Source: Kurthia massiliensis
GTDB lineage: Bacteria > Bacillota > Bacilli > Bacillales_A > Planococcaceae
Reading direction: 5' to 3'
Length of the DNA: 64,000 nt
Assembly (NCBI RefSeq): GCF_000285555.1
Contig: NZ_HE610996.1
Location: 521,737 to 585,736 of the forward strand
The number at the start of each line of letters is the position of its first letter. The first letter of the stretch is position 1. The position numbers and the translations under genes are program-made. Under the pieces are notes generated by a model. The model searched no databases, was not told the origin of the DNA, and was given only the letters and a program-made list of their open reading frames with translations. Shown one piece after another: positions 29,206 through 38,901 of this stretch.

Positions 29206-29769
29206 TTAGTTCGTTTCAATTAAACCGTACTTACCGTCTTTACGACGATATACGATATTTGTTTCGTTCGTTTCAGCGTCCGTGAAGATGTAGAAATCGT
29301 GTCCTAATAAATTCATTTGTAGGATTGCTTCTTCATCGTCCATCGGTTTTAATGAGAATTGTTTTGTACGAACTACTTGTAGCTCATCTTCTACTTCTTC
29401 TACATTATCTGTTTCTGGTTCTGGAGGTGGTGTCGTTGCGAAGTATAAACCTACACCTTCACGATCACGGAATTTACGGTTAATTTTCGTTTTATGTTTA
29501 CGAATTTGACGTTCTAATTTATCGATAATCGCATCGATTCCTGCGTATAAATCATCATTGCGTTCCTCAGCACGTAACGTTAAACGTTTCATCGGAATCG
29601 TTACTTCGACTTTTGTACGTTTGTCATTGTAAACTTTTAAATTAACGTTAGCTGTCGCATCCATTTCATTATTGAAGTAGCGTTCTAATTTAGAAATCTT
29701 TCCTTCAACATAGTCGCGAATTGCTGGAGTTACCTCAATGTTTTCACCACGAATGTTAAATGTTAGCAT
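29206..29769 (-). CDS. hpf: Ribosome hibernation promoting factor, long form
   Basis: 187 residues, the long HPF type (YvyD of B. subtilis) that dimerises 70S ribosomes into inactive 100S particles. The S30AE domain covers about 1-105 ([20 protein letters not shown]). A Pro/Glu-rich linker follows at about 110-130. The C-terminal dimerisation domain is 132-187 ([27 protein letters not shown]). ATG at 29769 with GGAGGAG. A sigma-B-like promoter lies upstream. Confidence 0.95.
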   Translation of the reverse strand: MLTFNIRGENIEVTPAIRDYVEGKISKLERYFNNEMDATANVNLKVYNDKRTKVEVTIPMKRLTLRAEERNDDLYAGIDAIIDKLERQIRKHKTKINRKFRDREGVGLYFATTPPPEPETDNVEEVEDELQVVRTKQFSLKPMDDEEAILQMNLLGHDFYIFTDAETNETNIVYRRKDGKYGLIETN

Positions 29770-29811
29770 GTAAACTCCTCCTTTATAAAACCTATAATGC
29801 TATATTCTACA

Positions 29812-29837
29812 TTTCCCTTCGCATTTCCTTCTTAAAC
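29812..29837 (-). promoter_or_regulatory. Sigma-B-like promoter candidate for hpf
   Basis: GTTTAA (29837-29832) matches the -35 box exactly; after a 14-base spacer GGGAAA (29817-29812) matches GGGTAT in 4 of 6. B. subtilis yvyD is under sigma-B and sigma-H control, which makes this worth noting. Confidence 0.4.
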
Positions 29838-29881
29838 GTGAAAATAAATGCCGAATTTCCAAAAATATTTTTGGAGTATAG

Positions 29882-29910
29882 AAAAAAAATGCATTTCTTT
29901 ACGAAATACA
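29882..29910 (-). terminator. Terminator after the PilZ-type gene
   Basis: Stem TGTATTTC / GAAATGCA (one G-U pair), 5-base loop, then eight T on the minus strand. Confidence 0.75.
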
Positions 29911-29929
29911 CCTTTTCTTTTCACATCTA

Positions 29930-30322
29930 TTATTTTCTTTTGCTCATCGCAACTTCTGCTTTGCGACGTAGCTTTAAATCTTCAATAATCGCACTTTGTG
30001 TCGCCTCATTAATATTTAAGCGTACACCGTAAGTACGCAAACTTTGACGATACGGACGCTCACCGACGATTTCAGCTGCTAAATTGTGCGTACGATCGTG
30101 AATGACGAACGATAGTAATACTACGCATTCATTCGCATCTTTCGGTAACGCCTGTTCAAAACCGATACATAAACCGCCAGGACTAATGTCGAGAATTTGT
30201 CCTGTCGTACTCACCGCCGTCTCACGTTCTGGATGTTTCAACGTGCACGTTAGCTGAATTGGGTGCACTAATGTATGTCGAAAAGATTCTTTACGTTTAT
30301 ATTCCATGTGTATGATTGCCAT
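29930..30322 (-). CDS. PilZ-type (c-di-GMP receptor-like) protein
   Basis: About 130 residues. The N-terminal basic stretch YKRKESFRH resembles the RxxxR c-di-GMP motif of PilZ domains but with altered spacing. DISPGGLCI matches D/NxSxxG, and the beta-barrel then runs to about residue 105 with a short basic tail. It would be a single-domain cytoplasmic c-di-GMP effector; ligand binding is inferred. Start uncertain: ATGs at 30322 and 30307 lack a ribosome binding site. A strong AGGAGGGGAG (30353-30344) sits just before an in-frame ATT (30343), and another ATG lies at 30358. Neighbours are hpf and the giant secreted repeat protein. Confidence 0.65.
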   Translation of the reverse strand: MAIIHMEYKRKESFRHTLVHPIQLTCTLKHPERETAVSTTGQILDISPGGLCIGFEQALPKDANECVVLLSFVIHDRTHNLAAEIVGERPYRQSLRTYGVRLNINEATQSAIIEDLKLRRKAEVAMSKRK

Positions 30323-30484
30323 TAGCGAATTGCTAAAGGTAATCTCCCCTCCTATCATTGTGTAATGATCTATGCATGTATTATGCCAAATTATTACGTT
30401 ATATTATACCTTTTTTCTTATCTTTTATAAATAATTTATGACGATATGTTCAAAAATATACATATTTTGGTGCGTTCATACATT

Positions 30485-30520
30485 AAAAAAGTAGCCCCAT
30501 GCGATGAGGCTACTTTTTTA
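30485..30520 (-). terminator. Terminator after the giant repeat-protein gene
   Basis: Stem of about 15 pairs, AAAAAGTAGCCtCAT / ATGgGGCTACTTTTT (one wobble), with a 3-base loop, ending in T on the minus strand. Confidence 0.88.
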
Positions 30521-33500
30521 TTATTTTGGGAAAGCTTCGTTGAATTTTTTCAATTGATGCTTCATGTCAAATAACGTGTAGTAATAGTGGTAGCGTGCTT
30601 GTTTTTTCGTATCTACTGCCACTAATGGTTTTAACGATACGCCATTAATTTTCACACTTTTATTTAATGCATTACGTAAATTCACCATATCTGCTACGTC
30701 TTTTAAATAATCTTCACGCGTATCTTTTGATTGACCTGCTTGATTTTCATCTAAGTAATCAATCAGCTCTTCATACATAATAATCATTTCATACGGATTG
30801 TATGAATCATTATCTTTATACGAAATTTCGGCATCGCCGTAGAAGCTATATGAATATTTCACTTTATCGACTGCTTTATCGTACTTTTTCAAGTCAGCTT
30901 TTTGTTTTAAATATTGTTTTTGCTTTTTCGTTAAAGCGTCATATGATTTACGTGCATTAACGTACGATTTAAAGAACGTTGAACCTGATTTTACGTTGCT
31001 AATTAACTTATCTGTCTTTTCAGCTTCGTTCACATCATACGCATCTGTTAAGTACTCAGCATTTTCAAGATCCTCAGCATCTAAAATTGCTTTTGCCTCT
31101 GGCGATAATTTATTGTATAAATCTAACGCCTGTTTCAATGCTTTACTTTCTTCATCATCAAAGTTGTCTGGATCTGCTTCGTCATCATCTAACGCAAATG
31201 GTGGTAATTTCTCTAAGTTCTCAGCAATCGTCACGATTGGTTCGTACTTTTTATATTGCGTTAACACTTTTGAATCGATCCACGCTTTTTGATAATCACT
31301 AAATTCATCGTAAATATCTTTTAATACAGCGATATCATCTAACGTTGATTTACTATCAATGTCGGCCACTGCTTGTTCAAATTCATATACAGCTTCATAT
31401 GCTGCATCAAAATCTTCTTTTTGTGCTGCTAAGCCTTCATCATTTTGTAAATACCAAACGGCATTGTTCGATAATTTATCGTACGCTAACACTAATTTTT
31501 TCAACTCATTTGCATACGTTGCTGCCTCTTTTGCAACAAGTGGTGGACGGTTATTTTTTGGATTCGCGTCGATATATGGTTCTGTCCCGTATTTATCGAC
31601 AAACTTTTTATACGCCGCATCCATTGTCGCTGCTTCTTTATAATAAGCTTCTTGATCAATGTACGTTTCAAGCGCTTCTTTTGTACCAATTGGCTCTTCA
31701 CCGTTGTTTAACGTATCATCTTTTTTCGCGATTGTTTTTTGAAGCGTGCCAAGTTTTTTATACGTTGCTAACGCATCTTTAATGCGCGTAATTTCTTTCG
31801 GTGTATACGGCGTAAATCCTGTCGGACGGTCAGAAGCTGGATCTGCAGTTTGCGCCTCATCACGCAACGCTGGTACTTGAATGTCTAATAGCGGAATAAA
31901 TTGACTATATTTCTTCTTCAAATCGTCTGCAATGACTTGTTGGACATACTCAGGTAAACGATTGTACGCATCATATGCTTTATTGACAGATGCTGCGCCA
32001 ATAATATTCCCTTCTGCATCTTCAATGTAGTCATCCATCGGTTGTGGTGCAATTTGGCTATCTGCTGATAACGATTTAATGATTTTTTCCATTTCTTGAA
32101 GTGCATCGAAATCCGCTTTATATTTTTCTTTTAATTTTAAAATGTCTTCAGCATGTTTCACGAAAGGTTGGGCGTAAGAGTTCGCATTTTCATACGCATT
32201 GACAACTTCCATAACTGATTGTAAATAGTTTTTATCTTTCGGTTTTAACGCTTCATACATTTTATCGATTGCGTTTGCTTCATCTACATATTTCGCACTC
32301 GCTAAAAATGATGTATCACGAATAACCTTTTTCTCTGCTTCTTGAGAAGCTTCATCTTTCCCCGGTAAATAACAAGCACCTGGGTTCGCTTTTTCTATTT
32401 CTGTCTTTTTAGGAGTTACCGCTAAAATACCCTTTTGTTCGGCATCCATTTTATTGTACTTTTTAAATACTTTCACAAGATCTTCTTGCGTTAAACTTAC
32501 GTATAAATAGTCGTACGATAAAATATCATCTTCTGCGCACCAATAATTGTAGAAATAGTTATAACGTGCAACATCTTGTACATCAATTAAATACATAAAC
32601 TTCTCGAATTCTTCATTCGTTTTCTCAGGAATAAACGCTCGAATAATTTCATCACTTTCAATATTCGCTTCGTAATATTCTTTTAAATCATTCACATCAC
32701 CCATATTACTTGAGCTCGTTAACGCATCGACTTCACCTTTGAACGCCATCGCTGCTTCATATTCAGCTGCGTAATCTGATTTCACTTTTTCTAAATCATC
32801 TTTCGCCGCAACGAATTTACGCACCGTTTCAGAAGCATTCGCATATGTCGTATAAATTTTAATCATATCAACTTTATATGTTGGGCTAGACGGTTTCAAT
32901 TTTTGATAGTCTTTATCGATCGTTGTTGCTGTTTTAATATCTGCAGCTTTACTTAAAATTTTTGCGATATCTGTATGTGCACCATCTATTGTATTCATTA
33001 ACGCTTTACGTGGCCCTACTTCTAGCTTGTCATATAACGCAATCGCTTGTTGAATATTTTTAATATCTTGTGTGTCTGGTGATACGAGATCAGATGCCAA
33101 TAATAAATGGTACGTATTATACGCATTTAAATATTTATTGTATTTCGTCATGATCGACTTCTCAATAATACTTTGTGTACTCGTATCGTGTTCAATCATC
33201 GTATCGTAATACGTTACCGCTGTCATCACCGGTGTTGACTCATCAGGATCATCTGTTTTGTCGACTGTAATTGCACTATCGGCATTTAATTTAGAAACAT
33301 ACTTTTTAAATTTATTCGCAATTGCTTGCGGATAGTTCCCAGACTTTTTAGACACTAAACCGTTAAACCAGTGTAAACGCTCTTGGTTGATGACATATTT
33401 TTTCACTTTCGGTGGCGCTGATTTATAGTCGTTATATATTTTCTTCACTTCAGCTGCGAATTTTTTGCTACCGGTATTTAATTTTAAAATTTGCGCATCT

Positions 33501-35509
33501 AGCTTTTGCGCTTGTGCAACGAGCGAAGCTTCCTGACCCCAAATACGTGCAATCGGCGTCGTATCTTGAACGCGGTCTAATTCAATCGTCATCGCAACGA
33601 GCGTTTTTTGTGGTTCAGTTAATTTATTGAACGTTTTCGCAAAATCAACGATACGTTGTTCATCATTCGTATTATATTTAAAATCTTTTTCTTCAACACG
33701 TAATTCCGCTGTATCTGGATCGTACGGTTTCTTTTCTAAATCTAACGCTAATACCATACCTGCACGAATTAATGCAGGCATCGTCATATATAATTCATAA
33801 TCTTTTACGGTCGCCTTCGACAACATATCGATTGCCGCTGGTTTCCCTGGATTATCTTGTTTCTTTTGTGCAAGCGTATCATACGCCTCTTCTAAATCTT
33901 CTAACTCACTTAATACTTCATCTGCGTCCGCTTCCGTCAAACCTTCTAACGTATTTAACTTTTTCAAACGTTGCTCAAATTCTTTAATATCAGCAATTTG
34001 TTCTGCATACGTTTCATTCACCGATTGAATTTCTTCACCAAACAATGAATACTTTTGAACGTTCGGTAAAGCGCTACCGTATGAAATCGATGCAGCAATC
34101 ATACCTTCTAAATCACTCGCATTGTACGCTTTCGTATAACTATTATCGAGTTTTTCCGCAGCTTTCACGTCCGCTTCTTCTTGTGTATACGGTAAGTTTT
34201 CAATCGCTTGATCAATGTCTAAGTCATATCCAGATGACGTATCAACGCCATCATTCGCAAGCGCTAACGTAAATGCTTGTTGGTCTTTTCCTAATGATTT
34301 AAAAGCTGCCTGTGCATCTTTCACTTTATTCAATTCTTGCGCAGAAGGTATCGGTGATTCCGCTGTTACATCTGGATAAGGTAATGCTTTACTAATCGTT
34401 TTTAATACAGCAGGCACTTTTGCGTATTCTTGATACGTTTTTAATAAATCTTTATCGACATATTTCGTTAAATTAAATTTATTAGCAGGTGCATTCAGTT
34501 CATTATATTTTTGCTCTGCCTCGTAAATCGTATCAAGACGTAAATCTTTTTTCATTTCATTAACAGCGTCTTGGAATTCATTAATTTTCGCAATCGGTTC
34601 TTCGTTCTTCTCCGCGATTGCTTCAATCGCACTATAAATAGCACTATCAAAATATTCATCTGGTGATTCCGATTCAAAGTCACCGATAAAGTCACTAAAC
34701 AATAACGCTACTTCGAACGCTTTCGCCGCATACGTATTCGCTGTCGGCTGTAGCTTTTCATACGCATTAATTAACGCAACCGTACCGCTAATTTTCGCCT
34801 CATCCGCTAAATAGGCTTGAATGAGTTGATTTTCATCGTCGGTAAATAAGCTTTTTTGGAACGTATCGAGCGATTTATATGTCGGTAAAAACGTATTTAA
34901 TTGCTTCGCAAGTTCCGTTTTACTTTCGTTAAATTCGCCGCCTTCATCTACGATACCATTTGTTGAATCGCCTACTTCGACTTCGACATTGCCATCTTCA
35001 TCTGCCGTCGCTAACAGCTTCGCAACCGACTTAAATTGCGCACGTGCTGTCGCTGAAGTCGTATATTGATTCAGCTTTTTCACAGTTGCTGCTGGTACAG
35101 CCGCTTTCGTGATGCTGTTCATCGCCTTATACGTCTTTTGTGCTTTTGGTGCAGTCATCGTATAGTTTTTATTCGTAATTTTTGCCACTTGTGTTTTTAA
35201 CGTCGTAATTTTTTTCTCAAGTGGCGCAATTTTTGTCATATGTTTTTTTAACGTTTTATAGTTTGAAACGAGTTTACGATCTTTCGCTGATAGTTTTTTG
35301 TAAGCATTGTTCGCCGCACGTACTTTCGCAATGTAATTCGTCTTTTTCGAATCGATCGCTTTAATTTTATTGATGACAGCTTTCGCTTTTTTCGTTGGTT
35401 TCTTTGTCGCCGCTTGCGCAATTTGCCCACCATCTGGATAAGCAGCTGTGAGCCAAACCGGTAACGTCAGTGCAGTCGCCATTGTGACGCTTAAAAATTT
35501 TTTTCGCAC
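30521..35509 (-). CDS. Giant secreted helical-repeat protein, function unknown
   Basis: 1662 residues. A signal peptide (positive start RKK, hydrophobic core about 5-23, likely cleavage after AQA near 33) implies export. The rest is almost entirely alpha-helical, rich in Lys, Asp, Glu, Ala and Tyr. It contains many degenerate units of roughly 80-110 residues, each with a core like AYKKLSAKDRKLV, MYEALKPKDKNYL, LYNKLSPEAKAIL or SYDALTKKQKQYL, followed by a hydrophobic helix. Only two cysteines occur (about 991 and 1046). No SLH, LPXTG, LysM or catalytic motif is seen, so the way it attaches to the cell is unknown. Start is GTG at 35509, 9 bases after GGAGG. It may be an adhesin or a structural layer protein; this is a guess. 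Confidence 0.85.
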   Translation of the reverse strand: MRKKFLSVTMATALTLPVWLTAAYPDGGQIAQAATKKPTKKAKAVINKIKAIDSKKTNYIAKVRAANNAYKKLSAKDRKLVSNYKTLKKHMTKIAPLEKKITTLKTQVAKITNKNYTMTAPKAQKTYKAMNSITKAAVPAATVKKLNQYTTSATARAQFKSVAKLLATADEDGNVEVEVGDSTNGIVDEGGEFNESKTELAKQLNTFLPTYKSLDTFQKSLFTDDENQLIQAYLADEAKISGTVALINAYEKLQPTANTYAAKAFEVALLFSDFIGDFESESPDEYFDSAIYSAIEAIAEKNEEPIAKINEFQDAVNEMKKDLRLDTIYEAEQKYNELNAPANKFNLTKYVDKDLLKTYQEYAKVPAVLKTISKALPYPDVTAESPIPSAQELNKVKDAQAAFKSLGKDQQAFTLALANDGVDTSSGYDLDIDQAIENLPYTQEEADVKAAEKLDNSYTKAYNASDLEGMIAASISYGSALPNVQKYSLFGEEIQSVNETYAEQIADIKEFEQRLKKLNTLEGLTEADADEVLSELEDLEEAYDTLAQKKQDNPGKPAAIDMLSKATVKDYELYMTMPALIRAGMVLALDLEKKPYDPDTAELRVEEKDFKYNTNDEQRIVDFAKTFNKLTEPQKTLVAMTIELDRVQDTTPIARIWGQEASLVAQAQKLDAQILKLNTGSKKFAAEVKKIYNDYKSAPPKVKKYVINQERLHWFNGLVSKKSGNYPQAIANKFKKYVSKLNADSAITVDKTDDPDESTPVMTAVTYYDTMIEHDTSTQSIIEKSIMTKYNKYLNAYNTYHLLLASDLVSPDTQDIKNIQQAIALYDKLEVGPRKALMNTIDGAHTDIAKILSKAADIKTATTIDKDYQKLKPSSPTYKVDMIKIYTTYANASETVRKFVAAKDDLEKVKSDYAAEYEAAMAFKGEVDALTSSSNMGDVNDLKEYYEANIESDEIIRAFIPEKTNEEFEKFMYLIDVQDVARYNYFYNYWCAEDDILSYDYLYVSLTQEDLVKVFKKYNKMDAEQKGILAVTPKKTEIEKANPGACYLPGKDEASQEAEKKVIRDTSFLASAKYVDEANAIDKMYEALKPKDKNYLQSVMEVVNAYENANSYAQPFVKHAEDILKLKEKYKADFDALQEMEKIIKSLSADSQIAPQPMDDYIEDAEGNIIGAASVNKAYDAYNRLPEYVQQVIADDLKKKYSQFIPLLDIQVPALRDEAQTADPASDRPTGFTPYTPKEITRIKDALATYKKLGTLQKTIAKKDDTLNNGEEPIGTKEALETYIDQEAYYKEAATMDAAYKKFVDKYGTEPYIDANPKNNRPPLVAKEAATYANELKKLVLAYDKLSNNAVWYLQNDEGLAAQKEDFDAAYEAVYEFEQAVADIDSKSTLDDIAVLKDIYDEFSDYQKAWIDSKVLTQYKKYEPIVTIAENLEKLPPFALDDDEADPDNFDDEESKALKQALDLYNKLSPEAKAILDAEDLENAEYLTDAYDVNEAEKTDKLISNVKSGSTFFKSYVNARKSYDALTKKQKQYLKQKADLKKYDKAVDKVKYSYSFYGDAEISYKDNDSYNPYEMIIMYEELIDYLDENQAGQSKDTREDYLKDVADMVNLRNALNKSVKINGVSLKPLVAVDTKKQARYHYYYTLFDMKHQLKKFNEAFPK

Positions 35510-35648
35510 CCCTAAAACCCTCCTTTTAAAATATGTATTGCTGTGAGTTCTTCGTTTTCTTGGTATATTATTTTTATCGACAAAAAAAGCGCGCTCTAAA
35601 GGCTTATACGATATTCAAAAGGTTAAAAAAGGTATTTAGACCTAAACA

Positions 35649-35682
35649 AAAAGGAAGCCCATAAATATTGGACTTCCTTTTG
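35649..35682 (-). terminator. Terminator after fliT
   Basis: Stem AAAAGGAAGTCC / GGgCTTCCTTTT (one wobble) with a 9-base loop, then T on the minus strand. It closes the flaG-fliD-fliS-fliT unit. Confidence 0.85.
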
Positions 35683-35683
35683 A

Positions 35684-36049
35684 TTATTTTCTTTTATCGT
35701 AATACGTGCCATCGCGATTAAAAAAGGCACCATAAGGATTATGATATTGCTGTTCCGATTTTTTCGTTACTTGTAATTGCTTCATATCTTCCGCAATTTG
35801 CTTTTTAAAATCGCCTAAACGTTGCTGAATACCTCGGTCTAATGTTCGAAGTTGTTGCTCATCTGCATGTCCGATAATCGGATTTGTCGGGAGCGCTTTT
35901 AATTGATCAATCGTTTGCCCTCTTGCATCTAACAATTTATTAATATGCTCAATATATGCATCACGCTTATCCTCTTTATCTTCAGGTGCTGTCCCTAAAA
36001 GAGCATACAGTTTTTCAGATAATAATAAAAACTGCTTTACAAGATCCAT
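35684..36049 (-). CDS. fliT: Flagellar chaperone FliT
   Basis: 121-residue helical protein, close to the size of B. subtilis FliT, with an N-terminal LLLSEKLYALL helix and a basic tail. FliT is the export chaperone of the cap protein FliD. The ATG at 36049 overlaps the fliS stop as TAATG, indicating coupled translation. Identification rests on position after fliS and general character, since the family is poorly conserved. Confidence 0.8.
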   Translation of the reverse strand: MDLVKQFLLLSEKLYALLGTAPEDKEDKRDAYIEHINKLLDARGQTIDQLKALPTNPIIGHADEQQLRTLDRGIQQRLGDFKKQIAEDMKQLQVTKKSEQQYHNPYGAFFNRDGTYYDKRK

Positions 36050-36456
36050 TAAACTTGGCCGCCTGGTGTAAATGTATGTTGTTTTTGACGGTTCATTTGA
36101 ATGACTTGCTTCCACGTATCGCGGAACTCCACTGCCATTCCTTCTACTTCATCTAAAATCGCAACATCATTTTTAATATTTGCTTGTGTTAATTGATGGT
36201 ACATATATTCATATAAATTAAACATATTTTGAGAAACTGGAATATCCATATTCAGTGTAGACATCAGTTCATTTAAAATAGCTTGTGCCTTTTGAATATA
36301 TTTATTACGATTTGGAATATCTTTTGCTTCAATTGATTTTTTTGCTTGATGGATAAATTTAATACATCCATTGTAAAGCATTAATGTCAGTTCACCTGGG
36401 GACGCGGTATTTACACTATTTTGTTTGTATGCATTGTATGCATTTTGTACTGACAA
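36049..36456 (-). CDS. fliS: Flagellin export chaperone FliS
   Basis: 135 residues. FliS binds the flagellin C-terminus, prevents premature assembly, and in B. subtilis also influences FliW. Family core NSVNTASPGELTLMLYNGCIKFI is clear. The start is a TTG at 36456, 9 bases after AAGGAG, giving MSVQNAYNAYKQ, which aligns with the B. subtilis N-terminus MAIQNPYTAYQQ. A TTG three codons further up abuts the ribosome binding site and is unlikely. Downstream fliT overlaps by one base. Confidence 0.95.
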   Translation of the reverse strand: MSVQNAYNAYKQNSVNTASPGELTLMLYNGCIKFIHQAKKSIEAKDIPNRNKYIQKAQAILNELMSTLNMDIPVSQNMFNLYEYMYHQLTQANIKNDVAILDEVEGMAVEFRDTWKQVIQMNRQKQHTFTPGGQV

Positions 36457-36488
36457 ACTAAACAACTCCTTTAAATTCTATATCTATT

Positions 36489-38435
36489 CTAGTATGAATC
36501 AAAAATAGAAGTTTGGCTATTCGCTTTTTGAATCGCTTTCTCCATTGCAGAAAATTGATTCCAATAACGTTCTTCAATATCCTTTAAACGATCTGTCCAA
36601 TCATCAATTTTTGTTTTTAATGATGAAATCGTTTTTCCTAATGAATACGTATTATCTGCTGAAGACGTTTCACTACCAGCTTTGTCTTTAATTGTTGTCA
36701 CTGCATTTTGTGCTGTTTTACGAAGCGAAGCAATAATACCATCTTTACCATTTGAACTATCACCAGCGAAAATACGAGATACGATATCTGGATCATCTGT
36801 TAAAGCTTTTTTCAACTTATCTTCATCAATTTCTAGTTTACCACCATCAGACCATGTAGATGATGTTGTAATACCAATTTTATATAAAACATCTGTAGGA
36901 TTTTTTGTATAAATTTTGTCTTTACCATCAGCAGAGAGCGTATACGTATTATATTCTGCTAAAGTTTGACGCATATTCGATACAACTGTATTCAGTGTAC
37001 TATCGCCTTTTAATAACCCTTTTTTCGCTAAGTCTTCCCACTTCGTAATTTGATCTGTCGTCATTTCTGATTTTTGCGCATCTGTTAATGGTGAATAACT
37101 TGTGTTTTTCTTTTCAGATGTGCGTGCAGTAATATCAGCGATTAATTCATTATAAGACTTTACAAACTCTTTTACTTTATCAACGATTTTATCTGTATCT
37201 GTTGTAGCACTAATTTTCGTGACTTCATCTGGATTTGTACTTGCAGTAGAATCAAATGACTTGTTAATTGTTAAATTATATCCTGAAATAGAATATTTAT
37301 TTGAAGTACCTTTAATTTCAACGCCATTTACCGTAATAGAGCCATCTTCACCTTTAGAAGCTATCGCAGTAGCTGTTCCTGCAGTTAAATCTCCTGTCTG
37401 TCCACTTAATAATCCTAATTTTTTAAATAAACCATTTACATCTTCTTCTACATTCATAGCTCCTAGATTGTCTTTTCCTGCACCTTCTGTATTAACCGTT
37501 AAAGACAATTTATCACCAGATACAATAGCCGTAATCCCAACACCTGAAGCATTGATTTTATTCATTACATTGCTTAATTTATCCGTAGCTTTATAAGAAA
37601 TTTCTTTTGTAACATATTCTCCATTTTCACTAATAGCTTTAATTTTAAAACTACCATCTTTTAACCCCATCTGTGCTAATGTCGTATCTGCTGTAACCCC
37701 TTGTTGAGTTAAAATGGTCTTACTTCCAGATGTAGAAAGTGAATTAGAACTAGCATCAACTGTAAATCCTAGTTTTTTAGCAAATTCACTTGAATAAGGA
37801 CCGTCTGTATCATTAACATTAACATTACGGCCTTCTTTCGTTTTAACAGTTATTTTACCTTCTGCAATAGAAGCCTCAAAAACTCCTGTATTATTTAATT
37901 TAGTAATAAGTGAATCTAATGTATCATCTTTACTATATTCAATTGTTTGTGTATCACCACCATCTACACTAAAACTAAATTTCCCGTTAGTAGATGTAAC
38001 ACCTAAATCACTGACTTTACCTGAAGAACTAACGACGTTTGATAATGAAGCAATTGTTTTTCCTGCTGTTGCTAAAGAGGCTTTTTCAATGCTTAAATTG
38101 CCGTTTGCTGAAGCTGTGGCTGTAGCACTAACAGCAGAATTAGAAGTCGTCACTGTTTTCGCGTTCCATGAGCTTTGTAAACCATATGAAGTTAACGCAT
38201 TTTCTTCAAATGTTTTTAATTTCGTATTGACTTCACGGTACGCATCACGTTGCCATTCGTATTTTTGTTTTTGTTGCTGCAACTTTTCTTTTTGGGCATT
38301 TTCAGCCTTCATTAATTTTTCCATAATCGAGTCAATATCCATACCAGATACTAATCCACCAATTTTATTTTTATATTGTAAGTAAGAAAAGCTCGGCGTA
38401 CTTGACGCAGAATTCGTATTATTTGTTGTAACCAT
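36489..38435 (-). CDS. fliD: Flagellar filament cap protein FliD
   Basis: 648 residues against 498 in B. subtilis. FliD caps the filament and folds incoming flagellin. The N-terminal D0/D1 region has GLVSGMDIDSIMEKLM after an unusual Ser/Thr/Asn-rich extension of about 27 residues. The C-terminal part (VDKVKEFVKSYNELIADI, LDLAI-like helices to SQTSIFDSY) is conserved. The extra length lies in the central Ser/Thr/Gly-rich beta region, the surface-exposed part of the cap. ATG at 38435 with GGGAG. It follows flaG by 20 bases. Confidence 0.95.
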   Translation of the reverse strand: MVTTNNTNSASSTPSFSYLQYKNKIGGLVSGMDIDSIMEKLMKAENAQKEKLQQQKQKYEWQRDAYREVNTKLKTFEENALTSYGLQSSWNAKTVTTSNSAVSATATASANGNLSIEKASLATAGKTIASLSNVVSSSGKVSDLGVTSTNGKFSFSVDGGDTQTIEYSKDDTLDSLITKLNNTGVFEASIAEGKITVKTKEGRNVNVNDTDGPYSSEFAKKLGFTVDASSNSLSTSGSKTILTQQGVTADTTLAQMGLKDGSFKIKAISENGEYVTKEISYKATDKLSNVMNKINASGVGITAIVSGDKLSLTVNTEGAGKDNLGAMNVEEDVNGLFKKLGLLSGQTGDLTAGTATAIASKGEDGSITVNGVEIKGTSNKYSISGYNLTINKSFDSTASTNPDEVTKISATTDTDKIVDKVKEFVKSYNELIADITARTSEKKNTSYSPLTDAQKSEMTTDQITKWEDLAKKGLLKGDSTLNTVVSNMRQTLAEYNTYTLSADGKDKIYTKNPTDVLYKIGITTSSTWSDGGKLEIDEDKLKKALTDDPDIVSRIFAGDSSNGKDGIIASLRKTAQNAVTTIKDKAGSETSSADNTYSLGKTISSLKTKIDDWTDRLKDIEERYWNQFSAMEKAIQKANSQTSIFDSY

Positions 38436-38455
38436 TTCGTGATCTCCCTTCTTTA

Positions 38456-38827
38456 TTAAGCTTGTGTATCAAAAATTTTACCTGCAAGCTTTTGCATTTC
38501 ATAGTAAGCGTCTAATAGTTCTTTCGGTGGTACTTCTTTAATAACTTCTTGCGTTTGTGCATCAACGACTTCAACATAATAACGTTCTAAATCTTGATGG
38601 AATATAAACTTAGAATTTTTTTGACTATATTCCATAAATTCATTTAGTTTATTTACAGCCGTTTGGTATGCCTGTTCGGTAGGATTACCATTTTCATCTG
38701 TCATTTCATTAATATTTGTCGCATGATTTTGCGGTATCATTGCTTGTGTCTCAGAATAATTGACAGTAGTAGCTGTATTTTTCGTAGGATGTGTCTCTTG
38801 CGTAGCATTCAGAGAAGATAATTTCAT
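38456..38827 (-). CDS. flaG: FlaG family protein
   Basis: 123 residues. An unstructured first half (Asn/Thr-rich) precedes the conserved FlaG domain (about 60-118: FHQDLERYYVEVVDAQTQEVIKEVPPKELLDAYYEM). FlaG-family proteins affect filament length; the mechanism is unclear. ATG at 38827 with GGAGG. Directly upstream of fliD, the usual place. Confidence 0.9.
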   Translation of the reverse strand: MKLSSLNATQETHPTKNTATTVNYSETQAMIPQNHATNINEMTDENGNPTEQAYQTAVNKLNEFMEYSQKNSKFIFHQDLERYYVEVVDAQTQEVIKEVPPKELLDAYYEMQKLAGKIFDTQA

Positions 38828-38901
38828 CGTAAATCCTCCTTTAATTCAGTCTATCTTATTCATAATATCGTCTCTAACAATACATTTTTGAGCATATAAC
38901 A

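Noticed and set aside
37219-37596. 125-codon plus-strand frame inside fliD
   Set aside because: Its hydrophobic look comes from reading the Ser/Thr/Asn codons of fliD backwards; no start signal.
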